Source: Patescibacteria group bacterium UBA6102
Lineage (GTDB): Bacteria; Patescibacteriota; Minisyncoccia; Minisyncoccales; UBA5738
Assembly: GCA_002423555.1 (NCBI GenBank)
Contig: DIWQ01000053.1
Span: 1 to 16,964, forward strand
Direction of reading: 5' to 3'
Length of the DNA: 16,964 nucleotides
Shown here: positions 1 to 6,663 of the stretch, one piece after another
Position numbering within the stretch: the stretch's first letter is position 1
Layout: each line of letters opens with the position of its first letter
Translations under genes and position numbers: made by a program
The notes under the pieces: model-generated
Database searches by the model: none
What the model saw: only the letters and a program-made list of their open reading frames with translations
What the model was told of the DNA's origin: nothing

Positions 1-672
1 GGTGCGGCATTCTCCAAAATGGTGCGCCTGATCACTGTCGCCGTCAAGGAAGGCGGCGCCAACCCCGAAATAAATTCGCGCCTGCGCATGGCGCTGGATC
101 AGGCCAAGGGCATCAATATGCCCAAAGATAACATTGAGCGCGCGATTGCCCGCGCCACCGGCCCCGGAGAAGGCGAGATTTTCTACGATTTTCTCTTTGA
201 GGGCTACGGCCCGGGAAATGTGGCGCTTTTGGTTGAAGGCATCACCGACAACAAAAACCGCGCCGTCAACGATGTTAAGACCATTCTAAATCAAAACAAC
301 GGCAAGATGGTCGGCGAAGGCGCCATCCGCTGGATGTTTGAACGCAAGGGAATGGTGATCGTCAAATTGGAAGATCAGCCGGAGAGCAAACAAAACAAAG
401 AGTCGCTGGAAATGGACGCCATTGAGGCCGGCGCCGACGATATTTATTGGTTTGAAAACATATTGGAAGTGCGCACCGCACCCGAAAACGCCGAGGCCGT
501 GAAAAAAACACTGGAAGGAAAAGGCATCAAAGTGGAATCCTTTTCACTGGCATGGATGCCCAAAGAGGAAGTGGAGGGCGACGAAAAAATCAAAGAGCAA
601 AACGAAAAACTCATTGAAAAACTCACCGACAACGATTCCGTCCAGGAAGTCTATTCCAATTTAAAAGACTAA
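1..672 (+). CDS. yebC: YebC/PmpR (TACO1) family protein, 5' end cut off by window
   Basis: The frame is open from base 1, so about 20-25 N-terminal residues lie outside the window; the ATG at 19 is internal. 223 residues are visible and the usual family length is about 240-250. The family core is plain: SKMVRLITVAVKEGG, then NSRLRMALDQAKGINMPKDN and the IERAIARATG helix, followed by the acidic C-terminal domains (MVGEGAIRWMFERKG). Family members have been described both as DNA-binding regulators (PmpR) and as ribosome-associated factors that help translation through difficult sequences (YebC/TACO1); the sequence alone does not decide between these. The protein is cytosolic. The gene ends with TAA and is followed 60 bp later by a strong hairpin terminator. 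yebC commonly sits directly before ruvC, and here ruvC lies 2 kb further on, past two accessory genes. Identification is secure. Confidence 0.93.
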   Translation, partial: GAAFSKMVRLITVAVKEGGANPEINSRLRMALDQAKGINMPKDNIERAIARATGPGEGEIFYDFLFEGYGPGNVALLVEGITDNKNRAVNDVKTILNQNNGKMVGEGAIRWMFERKGMVIVKLEDQPESKQNKESLEMDAIEAGADDIYWFENILEVRTAPENAEAVKKTLEGKGIKVESFSLAWMPKEEVEGDEKIKEQNEKLIEKLTDNDSVQEVYSNLKD

Positions 673-727
673 CCCTTACCACTTACCACTTATTACTTAT
701 CATTTATTACTGATCATTGATCATTGC
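673..727. repeat. low-complexity degenerate tandem repeat after yebC
   Basis: Directly after the yebC stop there is a run of degenerate 9-10 base units of the type TTACCACTTA / TTATTACTTATCA / TTACTGATCA, ending in TGATCAT repeated twice. It has no coding character. It lies between the stop codon and the terminator hairpin and is probably part of the yebC 3' untranslated region. Confidence 0.5.
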
Positions 728-732
728 CGATC

Positions 733-759
733 AAAAACTCCGTTTGCGCGGAGTTTTTT
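733..759 (+). terminator. rho-independent terminator of yebC
   Basis: A 10-bp stem (AAAAACTCCG, 733-742, with CGGAGTTTTT, 749-758) has a 6-base loop, and its 3' arm ends in six T. The matching A-run on the 5' side means it could also work on the minus strand, where it would lie downstream of the ATPase gene that ends at 929. Confidence 0.8.
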
Positions 760-772
760 GCATTCGCGTTTC

Positions 773-806
773 GCACCCGTAGGGGCGCGGCTTTATGCCC
801 GCCCGC
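773..806. repeat. partial copy of a GTAGGGGCG palindromic repeat
   Basis: The 15 bases GCACCCGTAGGGGCG (773-787) occur again, in opposite orientation, at 3290-3304 at the outer edge of the nested palindrome after ruvC. Here they are followed by an imperfect inverted arm (GGGCG...CGCCC type) ending near 806. It reads as a decayed or half copy of the same dispersed element. Confidence 0.55.
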
Positions 807-859
807 ATTTTTGTATCGCCGGACAACCATTTAGTAATACTTTCCGTCAACCCGCGCCC

Positions 860-908
860 AAAATCCTCAAAATTGGCAAATTTCAAGGATTCCCACTCCT
901 CAAAATCC
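860..908. repeat. 49-bp direct repeat, copy A
   Basis: Starting AAAATCCTCAAAATTGGC and ending CTCAAAATCC, this segment matches 2132-2180 at 48 of 49 positions (A at 895 against C in the other copy). The two copies are in the same orientation and bracket the ATPase gene. Each contains an imperfect dyad, AATCCT (862-867) with AGGATT (886-891), extended by AAATT/AATTT around a GGCA centre. The copy lies 20 bp beyond the ATPase stop codon. Confidence 0.9.
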
Positions 909-928
909 GGCAATTAATTTTGAGAGCT

Positions 929-2062
929 TTAAATAATAAAGTCAAAATAATTTGTTGAATTAACATTTTCCAGCGATGCCTCCGAATAGATTGATAACCA
1001 CTCATCCCGATTGGATTTATTTGCTGATTTATCTCCCCATTTAAACTCGTAGCCGAAAAGCTTCCCCTCCCTTTCTTCCACAAAATCAACTTCTTTTTGG
1101 TCCCAGGTGCGCCAAAAATAATTATTGGAAAAAATCTCGCGGTAAGAATTTCTTTTGAGCCGCTCAATTACCAAAAAATTTTCCCACAACGCGCCAATGT
1201 CGTCGCGCAAATCCAAGCCGTTGAAATTTGAAATCACCGCGTTGCGCACGCCATTGTCATAAAAATAATATTTGCTTTTTTTGGTGATTTCTTTGCGCAA
1301 ATTGCGGGAAAATCCTCGCAGATTATAAAGGACAAAAGATTTTTCAAACAAATCCAAATAGCGCCCCACGGTTTTGTAATCAATCTGCAACCGATCGGCC
1401 AACTCCGAAAGCGAGACCTCGCCGCCAACCTGAAACGCCACCAAGCGCAAAAGATCCAAAAGCAATTTTGAGCCCTTAACCTGTTCAATTTCCAAAATAT
1501 CCTTTAACAAATACGAATTCACGATTTCCTGCAAAATTTTGGCGCGTTCCTTGTCGCTTGTCGCCGCGATAACCTCCGGATAACCCCCAAAAACCAAATA
1601 GCGCGCCAATTCATTTTTTAAATCAAAACGGGATTTAACTTTTTCCAATTCCAATTGCGCCACCGGATAAAGGACAAGGGTATTTTTTCGTCCGGTGAGC
1701 GGTTCGCCCACTTGGCCGGAAAGCTCAAAAGACGACGAGCCGGTGGCAATAATTTTTATGCCGGGAATTTGATCAACCAAAATTTTCAAGCCGTAGCCGA
1801 CATTGGGAATTCTCTGCGCCTCATCAATGGCAATTAATTCATAATCCGCGGCATAATTTTTTAAAATATCAAAATCTTGCGAAGATAAAATCTCGCGGAC
1901 TTTAATGTCATCTCCCGAGTCCAACCGGTATTTCATTTCACAACCGGCTAAAAAATTATTTAGCAAAGTGGTCTTGCCCACGCGCCGCGGACCATAAATC
2001 ACCAACGCTTTGTTGGGTTTTACATATTCGCCCAAATTATCATAGAAGCGAGGAATTTTCAT
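929..2062 (-). CDS. AAA ATPase with DUF4143 C-terminal domain
   Basis: 377 residues. The N-terminal AAA_14-type P-loop domain has Walker A GPRRVGKT (24-31), Walker B LIAIDE (77-81, D80/E81) and the family signature ATGSSSFEL (106-114). A winged-helix-like stretch follows (about 215-240), then the DUF4143 region with a PD-(D/E)XK-like pattern: EVDF (D326) and YEFKW (E339, K341). Start: ATG at 2062 with no Shine-Dalgarno. A possible promoter is TTGAGG-18-TATAAG (2142 down to 2113), with the -35 inside repeat copy B. The biological role of this family is not settled; it is often multicopy and patchily distributed. The gene stands alone, is opposite in strand to yebC and ruvC, and is bracketed by 49-bp direct repeats, so it looks like an inserted unit. 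Family assignment is firm; function is unknown. Confidence 0.9.
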   Translation of the reverse strand: MKIPRFYDNLGEYVKPNKALVIYGPRRVGKTTLLNNFLAGCEMKYRLDSGDDIKVREILSSQDFDILKNYAADYELIAIDEAQRIPNVGYGLKILVDQIPGIKIIATGSSSFELSGQVGEPLTGRKNTLVLYPVAQLELEKVKSRFDLKNELARYLVFGGYPEVIAATSDKERAKILQEIVNSYLLKDILEIEQVKGSKLLLDLLRLVAFQVGGEVSLSELADRLQIDYKTVGRYLDLFEKSFVLYNLRGFSRNLRKEITKKSKYYFYDNGVRNAVISNFNGLDLRDDIGALWENFLVIERLKRNSYREIFSNNYFWRTWDQKEVDFVEEREGKLFGYEFKWGDKSANKSNRDEWLSIYSEASLENVNSTNYFDFII

Positions 2063-2112
2063 GGGTTTATCTGGCGATGTTTAAGCGTTGTGTTAATTTC
2101 ATTGCCTTGTGT

Positions 2113-2142
2113 CTTATACCCAATAATAACAAAAATCCTCAA
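2113..2142 (-). promoter_or_regulatory. possible promoter of the first DUF4143 ATPase gene
   Basis: On the minus strand TTGAGG (2137-2142), an 18-base spacer and TATAAG (2113-2118) lie about 50 bases before the ATG. The -35 box falls inside direct repeat copy B. The match is moderate only. Confidence 0.35.
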
Positions 2143-2180
2143 AATTGGCAAATTTCAAGGATTCCCCCTCCTCAAAATCC
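2132..2180. repeat. 49-bp direct repeat, copy B
   Basis: Same sequence and orientation as 860-908 with one mismatch. It lies upstream of the ATPase gene start. Its last eight bases (CAAAATCC, 2173-2180) also form an inverted pair with GGATTTTG at 2192-2199, so copy B has an extra hairpin at its outer edge. Confidence 0.9.
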
Positions 2181-2261
2181 CCACATTCCCAGGATTTTGT
2201 ATAAAAAAAGAAGGGCACTTTATGCACCTCATCTGTCTTTAGGCTCCTTCAGTGGGCCAAC

Positions 2262-2561
2262 CTATTTTTTCTCCTCATCGTCGGCCCAACCACATTCGCA
2301 AGAAAGGACATCTTCTTTTGCTCTTGCTTCTCCGATCCGCAAAACCCTTTGGGCCATCGTGTTTGAATCAATACACCCCATCAGCGCAAGCGTATAAGCG
2401 AGCCCAATGCTTGCATATTTCGCACAGGGTAAATCATAGACACACCCATTACAATCATCGTGCGTCCGCTTCCACTCACTGCAATGGTCATTAACACGCC
2501 ATCTCTCAAAGCCTGTCTCTATCTTAACGATTAAGTCTAAAAGATCTCTCAAGTCGCCCAT
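2262..2561 (-). CDS. small cysteine-rich protein of unknown function
   Basis: 99 residues starting MGDLRDLL. I chose the ATG at 2561 over the one at 2588 because a near-consensus promoter lies immediately before it and the upstream ATG would sit inside that promoter. I do not recognise the protein. It has seven cysteines: C27, C37, C40, C46 in an HC-x9-C-x2-C-x5-C pattern that could bind a metal, C63 in a hydrophobic helix (about 50-64), and a C88-x-C90 pair near an acidic end (WADDEEKK). There is no signal peptide. A weak hairpin followed by seven T on the minus strand (about 2229 to 2203) may end the transcript. It sits between the ATPase module and ruvC, divergent from ruvC. Composition and promoter support a real gene; the function is open. 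Confidence 0.65.
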   Translation of the reverse strand: MGDLRDLLDLIVKIETGFERWRVNDHCSEWKRTHDDCNGCVYDLPCAKYASIGLAYTLALMGCIDSNTMAQRVLRIGEARAKEDVLSCECGWADDEEKK

Positions 2562-2567
2562 GAGCGA

Positions 2568-2596
2568 ATAGTATAATAATAACAACAATTTGTCAA
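2568..2596 (-). promoter_or_regulatory. near-consensus sigma-70 promoter giving a leaderless transcript
   Basis: On the minus strand TTGACA (2591-2596), a 17-base spacer and TACTAT (2568-2573) end only six bases before the ATG at 2561. Initiation at the usual distance would fall on or next to the A of the ATG, so the mRNA should have no 5' leader. This is the best promoter match in the window. Confidence 0.7.
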
Positions 2597-2621
2597 GGTG
2601 GGCAACAAGGGCGGGCGGGCG

Positions 2622-2627
2622 TATAAT
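2622..2627 (+). promoter_or_regulatory. ruvC: possible -10 box upstream of ruvC
   Basis: TATAAT lies 104 bases before the ruvC ATG. There is no convincing -35 (TGGGCA at 17 bases). It would be divergent from the promoter at 2568-2596. The leader it would make includes a copy of the AT-rich repeat and the hairpin at 2696-2710. Confidence 0.35.
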
Positions 2628-2637
2628 GAAATTACTT

Positions 2638-2680
2638 TGAATTTTTCAATTTTAAATTTTGCATTGTCATTTTGATTTTT
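2638..2680 (+). repeat. AT-rich dispersed repeat in ruvC leader
   Basis: Contains TTTTTCAATTTTAAA followed by GCATTGTCATTTTGATTTTT. Closely related strings recur around the virB4/prgI genes (13503-13541, 14191-14229, 14287-14386). Confidence 0.5.
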
Positions 2681-2695
2681 CCGCCAAAGGACGGA

Positions 2696-2710
2696 TGCGC
2701 CTTAGGCGCA
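2696..2710 (+). other. GC-rich hairpin in ruvC leader
   Basis: TGCGCC-TTA-GGCGCA is a perfect 6-bp stem followed by GATTTTT, 20 bases before the ruvC ATG. It could be a weak terminator/attenuator or just a palindromic repeat; the T-run is short. Confidence 0.45.
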
Positions 2711-2730
2711 GATTTTTACATTTTACATTT

Positions 2731-3216
2731 ATGATTATTCTCGGAATTGATCCGGGGTTGGCCACCACCGGCTTCGGGCTGGTGTCGCCGATTGCCGGCA
2801 AAGCGTCAAAATTAAAGTGCATCGCCTACGGCACGATTGACACCACGCCCGAAATGGCGCTCCCTCACCGGCTCAACAAAATCCATTTGGATTTAAACCG
2901 GGTCATCACCCAATATCGCCCCAAGGCGCTGGTGATGGAAAACGTGTTTTTTTTCAAGAACGCCAAAACCATCGTGCCGGTATCGCAAGCGCAGGGCGTG
3001 ATCTTGTTGGCGGCGGCCAAAAAACGCCTGCCGGTCTACCGCTACACCCCGATTGAAGTGAAAATGACCGTCACCGGGTTTGTCAAAAGCGACAAAAAAG
3101 ACGTCCAGCGCGAGATCCAAAAAATTCTGCGGCTGGAAGAAGCCCCCAAGCCCGACGACGCCGCCGACGCGCTGTCCATCGCGGCGACTTACCTTATCCG
3201 CAGTATGAATTTGTGA
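2731..3216 (+). CDS. ruvC: Holliday junction resolvase RuvC
   Basis: 161 residues from ATG 2731 (MIILGIDPG); a longer reading from 2659 adds 24 residues with no family match and would begin inside the AT-rich repeat. RuvC cuts Holliday junctions symmetrically as a dimer with RuvAB during recombinational repair. The four acidic catalytic residues are present: D7 in GIDPG, E70 in VMENVFF, and D143 and D146 in DDAADALSIA. The family-typical KNAKTIVPVSQAQGV helix is intact. It is slightly shorter than the roughly 170-residue norm, mostly at the C terminus. ruvA and ruvB are not next to it. It is followed by the nested palindromic repeat. Assignment is secure. Confidence 0.95.
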   Translation: MIILGIDPGLATTGFGLVSPIAGKASKLKCIAYGTIDTTPEMALPHRLNKIHLDLNRVITQYRPKALVMENVFFFKNAKTIVPVSQAQGVILLAAAKKRLPVYRYTPIEVKMTVTGFVKSDKKDVQREIQKILRLEEAPKPDDAADALSIAATYLIRSMNL

Positions 3217-3230
3217 ATTTGATTTTATTT

Positions 3231-3304
3231 GTAGGGGCGAATGATTATTCGCCCTTTTGCGTTAAATTAAATACGGGCGAATAATCATTCGCCCCTACGG
3301 GTGC
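3231..3304. repeat. nested palindromic repeat element (REP/MITE-like)
   Basis: A perfect 24-bp inverted repeat (3231-3254 with 3275-3298, starting GTAGGGGCGAAT) has a 20-base spacer. Each arm is itself a hairpin: GGGCGAAT-GATT-ATTCGCCC. The outer right edge (3290-3304) repeats, inverted, the 15 bases at 773-787. It has no coding capacity and lies between the ends of ruvC (+) and tyrS (-), where it could also act in transcription termination. Confidence 0.85.
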
Positions 3305-3335
3305 CAAAAAATCAAAACCGCGGGTTATCCCACGG
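3305..3335 (-). terminator. rho-independent terminator of tyrS
   Basis: Read on the minus strand: CCGTGGG-ATAA-CCCGCGG, a 7-bp stem with one G-U pair, followed by TTTTGATTTTTT. It lies 67 bases after the tyrS stop codon. Confidence 0.7.
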
Positions 3336-3380
3336 CTTTCAATAGTTTTTAAACAAGATTTTCAACTTCCGCCAAACAGT

Positions 3381-3401
3381 TTGTCCACACGGTTATCAAC
3401 A
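3381..3401 (+). other. pair of DnaA-box-like sites after tyrS
   Basis: TTGTCCACA (3381-3389) and TTATCAACA (3393-3401) each differ by one base from TTATCCACA and lie three bases apart, just beyond the tyrS stop. They are not in an origin-like AT-rich setting, so they may be coincidence or a DnaA titration/regulatory site. Confidence 0.35.
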
Positions 3402-3402
3402 A

Positions 3403-4602
3403 TTATCTCACTTTGAAAAATTTACTCTTGCCGACTTGCGCCACCATCCCGCTTTTAACCCCAATCATTTCTTGCCAATCGTTTTTGGCAACGCCGTCAA
3501 TTTTTATCCCGCCTTGCTCGCACAATCGCCGCGCTTCTCCCTTTGACTTCACCGCCCCCAAAGCAATCAACAAATCAGGAATGTTGAGCGATTTTTCTTT
3601 GACTTCCGCGGCGAAAATGTCCGACGGCAAATCTCCCTCTTGCGCCACGCGGATAAACTCTTTTTGCGCCGAATCCGCGGCGCCTTCGCCGTTAAAGCCC
3701 GAAACAATTTTGTGCGCCAGCATCATTTTAACGTCGCGCGGATGCTGTTTCCCGCTTTCAACGTCGCTTTTCAATTTTTGAATTTCCGGCAAACCGATAC
3801 CGGTGAGCATCTCAAAATAATTCCACATTGACGCATCGGCGATTTTCATTATTTTGCCAAACATTTCGGCAGGTTTTTCCCCCAAACCGATATAATTACC
3901 CGCGGATTTTGACATTTTCTTTCCGCCGTCAATCCCCGGCAACAATGGGCAGAAAACCGCGTCCTGTTCAGGCAAATCAAACGACCGCTGGACCTTTCTG
4001 CCGAAAAGAATGTTCAGCCGCTGATCGTAACCGCCCAATTCCACGTCGGCGGCCACCGCCACCGAATCATATCCTTGCAGGAGCGGATACAGCATTTCCA
4101 GCATACTCACATCCATGCCGGCACTCAGCCTTTTTTGAAAATCTTCGCGCTCAATCAATCTGGCCACGGTAAATCTTTTCGCCAAATCCATCAAAAACAG
4201 CATTGGCTTGGGAGAAAACCACTCGCTGTTATAGCGGATTTCGGCGCTCTCAACGTCAATCACTTTGGCGGCTTGATTGATATAATTTTTCATGTTATCC
4301 CGAATCTGCGCGCCATCAATCTGTGGCCGCGACGCCGATCTCCCCGACGGATCGCCGATCAGGGTAGTAAAGTCGCCCACGATCAAAACCGCTTGGTGTC
4401 CCATATCCTGAAATTGGCGCAATTTGCGCAAAACCGCCGCATGCCCCAGATGCAAATCCGGCGCGGTGGGATCAATCCCCAATTTGACGCGTAATTTTTT
4501 CCCGGACGCCAGTTTTTTTTCCAGTTCGCGGCGATCAACCGCTTCAAACACTCCGCGAGACATAATTCCGGCGATTTTTTCCGAATTGGTGTTTATTTCC
4601 AT
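3403..4602 (-). CDS. tyrS: tyrosyl-tRNA synthetase
   Basis: 399 residues. It charges tRNA-Tyr with tyrosine in the cytosol. The class I signatures are clear: HLGH (51-54) within DPTAPDLHLGHAAVLRKL, and KMSKS (229-233) within GGKKMSKSAGN. The tyrosine pocket segment LLQGYDS (174-180) and the C-terminal S4 RNA-binding domain (about 335-399, ALGAVKSKGEARRLCEQGG) are present, so the enzyme is full length. The HLGH form and the sequence following it resemble the TyrZ/TyrS2 branch more than the E. coli type; that is from memory of the family. A TAGAAT box ends eight bases before the ATG, so the transcript is nearly leaderless. The PBP gene is transcribed divergently. Assignment is secure. Confidence 0.96.
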   Translation of the reverse strand: MEINTNSEKIAGIMSRGVFEAVDRRELEKKLASGKKLRVKLGIDPTAPDLHLGHAAVLRKLRQFQDMGHQAVLIVGDFTTLIGDPSGRSASRPQIDGAQIRDNMKNYINQAAKVIDVESAEIRYNSEWFSPKPMLFLMDLAKRFTVARLIEREDFQKRLSAGMDVSMLEMLYPLLQGYDSVAVAADVELGGYDQRLNILFGRKVQRSFDLPEQDAVFCPLLPGIDGGKKMSKSAGNYIGLGEKPAEMFGKIMKIADASMWNYFEMLTGIGLPEIQKLKSDVESGKQHPRDVKMMLAHKIVSGFNGEGAADSAQKEFIRVAQEGDLPSDIFAAEVKEKSLNIPDLLIALGAVKSKGEARRLCEQGGIKIDGVAKNDWQEMIGVKSGMVAQVGKSKFFKVR

Positions 4603-4610
4603 ATTATTTC

Positions 4611-4620
4611 ATTCTACAAT
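4611..4620. promoter_or_regulatory. overlapping divergent -10 boxes for tyrS and the PBP gene
   Basis: The ten bases ATTCTACAAT hold TAGAAT on the minus strand (4611-4616), eight bases before the tyrS ATG, and TACAAT on the plus strand (4615-4620), about 45 bases before the PBP ATG. The -35 regions are poor on both sides. If both are used, the two promoters exclude each other. Confidence 0.45.
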
Positions 4621-4664
4621 AATAAATCATCCGCACAAAGGTTTTTTAATTTAAATATTCCAAA

Positions 4665-6602
4665 ATGTCAAAATTCAAATCTTTTTTCGCAAAAAACGGC
4701 AGTAAGCGCAAGATTGGTGTTTTTCTGGGACGGTTTTTCGCGGTCATTGCCGTTTTGGCATTGGCGGGCGCGGTTTTTGCCGGAATGGTTTTCATTTATT
4801 ACACGCGCGATCTTCCCCGGCCGGAAAAATTTTCGGAAAAAAACAATATCCAATCCACCAAAATTTACGATCGCACCGGCGCAATCCTTCTTTATGAAAT
4901 CTACGGCGAAGAAAAACGCAACTGGGCCAATCTCGCCTCCATCCCGGATTCAATGGAAAAAATGGCAGTGTCCGCCGAAGACAAAAATTTTTACAAAAAT
5001 AATATCGGCATTGATATTGAGGGAATCACCCGCTCCTTTTTAACTTATTTTAAAACCGGCAGAATCACCGGCGGGTCCACCATCCCCCAACAATTGATCC
5101 GGTCAACCTTTTTGACCAATGAAAAAACCGCCGAAAGGAAAATCCGCGAGATTGTGATGGCCATTGAACTCACCCGCCGCTACGAAAAAGACGATGTTTT
5201 GGAATGGTATTTAAACCAGGTGCCTTTCGGCCAGAACACCTACGGTGTCGGCGCGGCCAGCGCCAATTATTTCAACAAACCCGTCAACGAACTGAGCCTG
5301 GCCCAACAGGCAACTTTAATATCTTTAATCCAATCACCATCTTATTACCCCGCTCATTTTGACGATTTAATGGCCCGCAAAAACTATGTGTTGAACCGGG
5401 CCGCCGAAGACGGATATTTAAGCCAACAAGAAGCCGAAGACGCCAAAAAAGAAACCGTTTCATTCATTGAAAAAAAGATTGAAATAAAGGCCCCCTATTT
5501 CACCCTCTGGATTAAACAACAACTGGAAGAAGAATACGGACGGCAATATCTGGAGGAAAACGGACTGACAGTGATCACTTCTCTTAACTGGAACATGCAA
5601 CAAACCGCCGAACAAGTGGTGCGCGACGGCGTGAAAAACAATTACCGCTATTACGCGCACAACGCGGCGCTGGTCGCGCTGAACCCCAAAAATGGAGAGG
5701 TTTTGGCAATGACCGTGGGCACCGGCGATTATTACGACAACCCTTATCCCGAAAATTGCTCGCCGGGAGTTGATTGTCTGTTTGATCCGCAATATAATGT
5801 GGCGGTGATGCACCCCGGGCGCCAACCGGGATCATCGTTTAAGCCGTTTGTCTACGCCACTGCGTTTGAAAAAGGATATTCCGACACCAGCATCGTCAAT
5901 GACACCCCCACGTGTTTTGGCAAATGGGGGGGAATAGAATATTGCCCCCAAAACTACACCGGCACCTTCCAGGGGCCGGTAACCCTTCGCCGGGCGCTGG
6001 CCGGATCGCTTAACGTGCCGGCGGTACAAGTCCTGAATTCAATGGCCGGACTCAACGACAGCATCGCTAAAGCCAAAGAAATGGGGATCTCCACCCTTAA
6101 TAATCCGGCGTCGTTCTACGGCCTGGCGCTGGTGCTTGGCGGCGGCGAAGTTACCCTGCTGGATATGGTTTCCGCTTACGGAATTTTTGCCAACGAAGGT
6201 TATCGCCTGCCAGCCGCGGGAATCGTTGATATTAAAGACAGTAATGGATTTTCCATTTATAAAAACAATAAAACCCCGCAAAAAGTTTTGAGCCAACGTA
6301 GCGCCAACCTCATCAACGACATCCTTTCGGATAACAACGCCCGCGCCTATATTTTTGGCGCCAATTCGCCGCTTTATTTTCCCAATCATCAGGTCGCAGT
6401 CAAGACCGGCACCACCAGTAACTATAAAGACGGTTGGATTATTGGCTACACCCCCTCAATCGCCGCCGGCGTATGGGCGGGCAACAGCAACAACGCAATC
6501 ATCAAAGGAGAGCCGGGTTCGGTGGTTGCCGGACCAATATTCCACACCTTTATGGAAAAAATCCTAGCAAACCAACCCCTGGAATATTTTAGCAAACCTT
6601 AA
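4665..6602 (+). CDS. class A penicillin-binding protein (PBP1A-like transglycosylase/transpeptidase)
   Basis: 645 residues. It polymerises and cross-links peptidoglycan outside the cytoplasmic membrane. Order: a basic N terminus, one membrane anchor (about 23-46), a GT51 glycosyltransferase domain (about 62-240) with catalytic E105 in EDKNFY and the GGSTIPQQL (136-144) and RKIREI motifs, then a transpeptidase domain with SxxK S390-K393 (PGSSFKPF), SxN S448-N450 (SLNVPA) and KTG 580-582 (VKTGTTSNYKD). All catalytic motifs are intact and the length is normal for a compact PBP1A. The extracytoplasmic part has four cysteines (C365, C371, C417, C427), which could form two disulfides near the active site. 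ATG at 4665 has no Shine-Dalgarno. The gene converges on dnaN, 42 bp away. Assignment is secure; which PBP subtype is not. Confidence 0.95.
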   Translation: MSKFKSFFAKNGSKRKIGVFLGRFFAVIAVLALAGAVFAGMVFIYYTRDLPRPEKFSEKNNIQSTKIYDRTGAILLYEIYGEEKRNWANLASIPDSMEKMAVSAEDKNFYKNNIGIDIEGITRSFLTYFKTGRITGGSTIPQQLIRSTFLTNEKTAERKIREIVMAIELTRRYEKDDVLEWYLNQVPFGQNTYGVGAASANYFNKPVNELSLAQQATLISLIQSPSYYPAHFDDLMARKNYVLNRAAEDGYLSQQEAEDAKKETVSFIEKKIEIKAPYFTLWIKQQLEEEYGRQYLEENGLTVITSLNWNMQQTAEQVVRDGVKNNYRYYAHNAALVALNPKNGEVLAMTVGTGDYYDNPYPENCSPGVDCLFDPQYNVAVMHPGRQPGSSFKPFVYATAFEKGYSDTSIVNDTPTCFGKWGGIEYCPQNYTGTFQGPVTLRRALAGSLNVPAVQVLNSMAGLNDSIAKAKEMGISTLNNPASFYGLALVLGGGEVTLLDMVSAYGIFANEGYRLPAAGIVDIKDSNGFSIYKNNKTPQKVLSQRSANLINDILSDNNARAYIFGANSPLYFPNHQVAVKTGTTSNYKDGWIIGYTPSIAAGVWAGNSNNAIIKGEPGSVVAGPIFHTFMEKILANQPLEYFSKP

Positions 6603-6630
6603 CTCCGCGCCGGCAATTATCAAACGGCCC

Positions 6631-6663
6631 GCCGATTTAAAAAATCAATATTTCTTAATCGGC
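6631..6663. terminator. weak inverted repeat at the PBP/dnaN convergent end
   Basis: GCCGATT (6631-6637) pairs with AATCGGC (6657-6663) around an AT-rich centre that includes the dnaN stop codon. There is no clean T-tail, so termination is only a possibility. Confidence 0.3.

Noticed and set aside
883..1167. Second minus-strand frame in the 3' part of the first ATPase gene
   Set aside because: It overlaps the DUF4143 domain in another frame and has no independent support; it does not signal a frameshift because the ATPase frame is intact.
860..2180. CRISPR-like reading of the repeated segments
   Set aside because: Only two copies separated by 1.2 kb with a gene between them; no regular spacers, and no cas genes.
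2077..2494. Two plus-strand open frames opposite the small gene
   Set aside because: They run through direct repeat B and antisense to the better supported small gene; the composition is not protein-like.
2562..2588. Upstream ATG for the cysteine-rich small gene
   Set aside because: It lies within the promoter spacer, upstream of the predicted transcription start.
2659..2730. N-terminal extension of ruvC from an upstream ATG
   Set aside because: The extra 24 residues come from an AT-rich repeat and a palindrome and match nothing in RuvC; MIILGIDPG at 2731 is the normal start.
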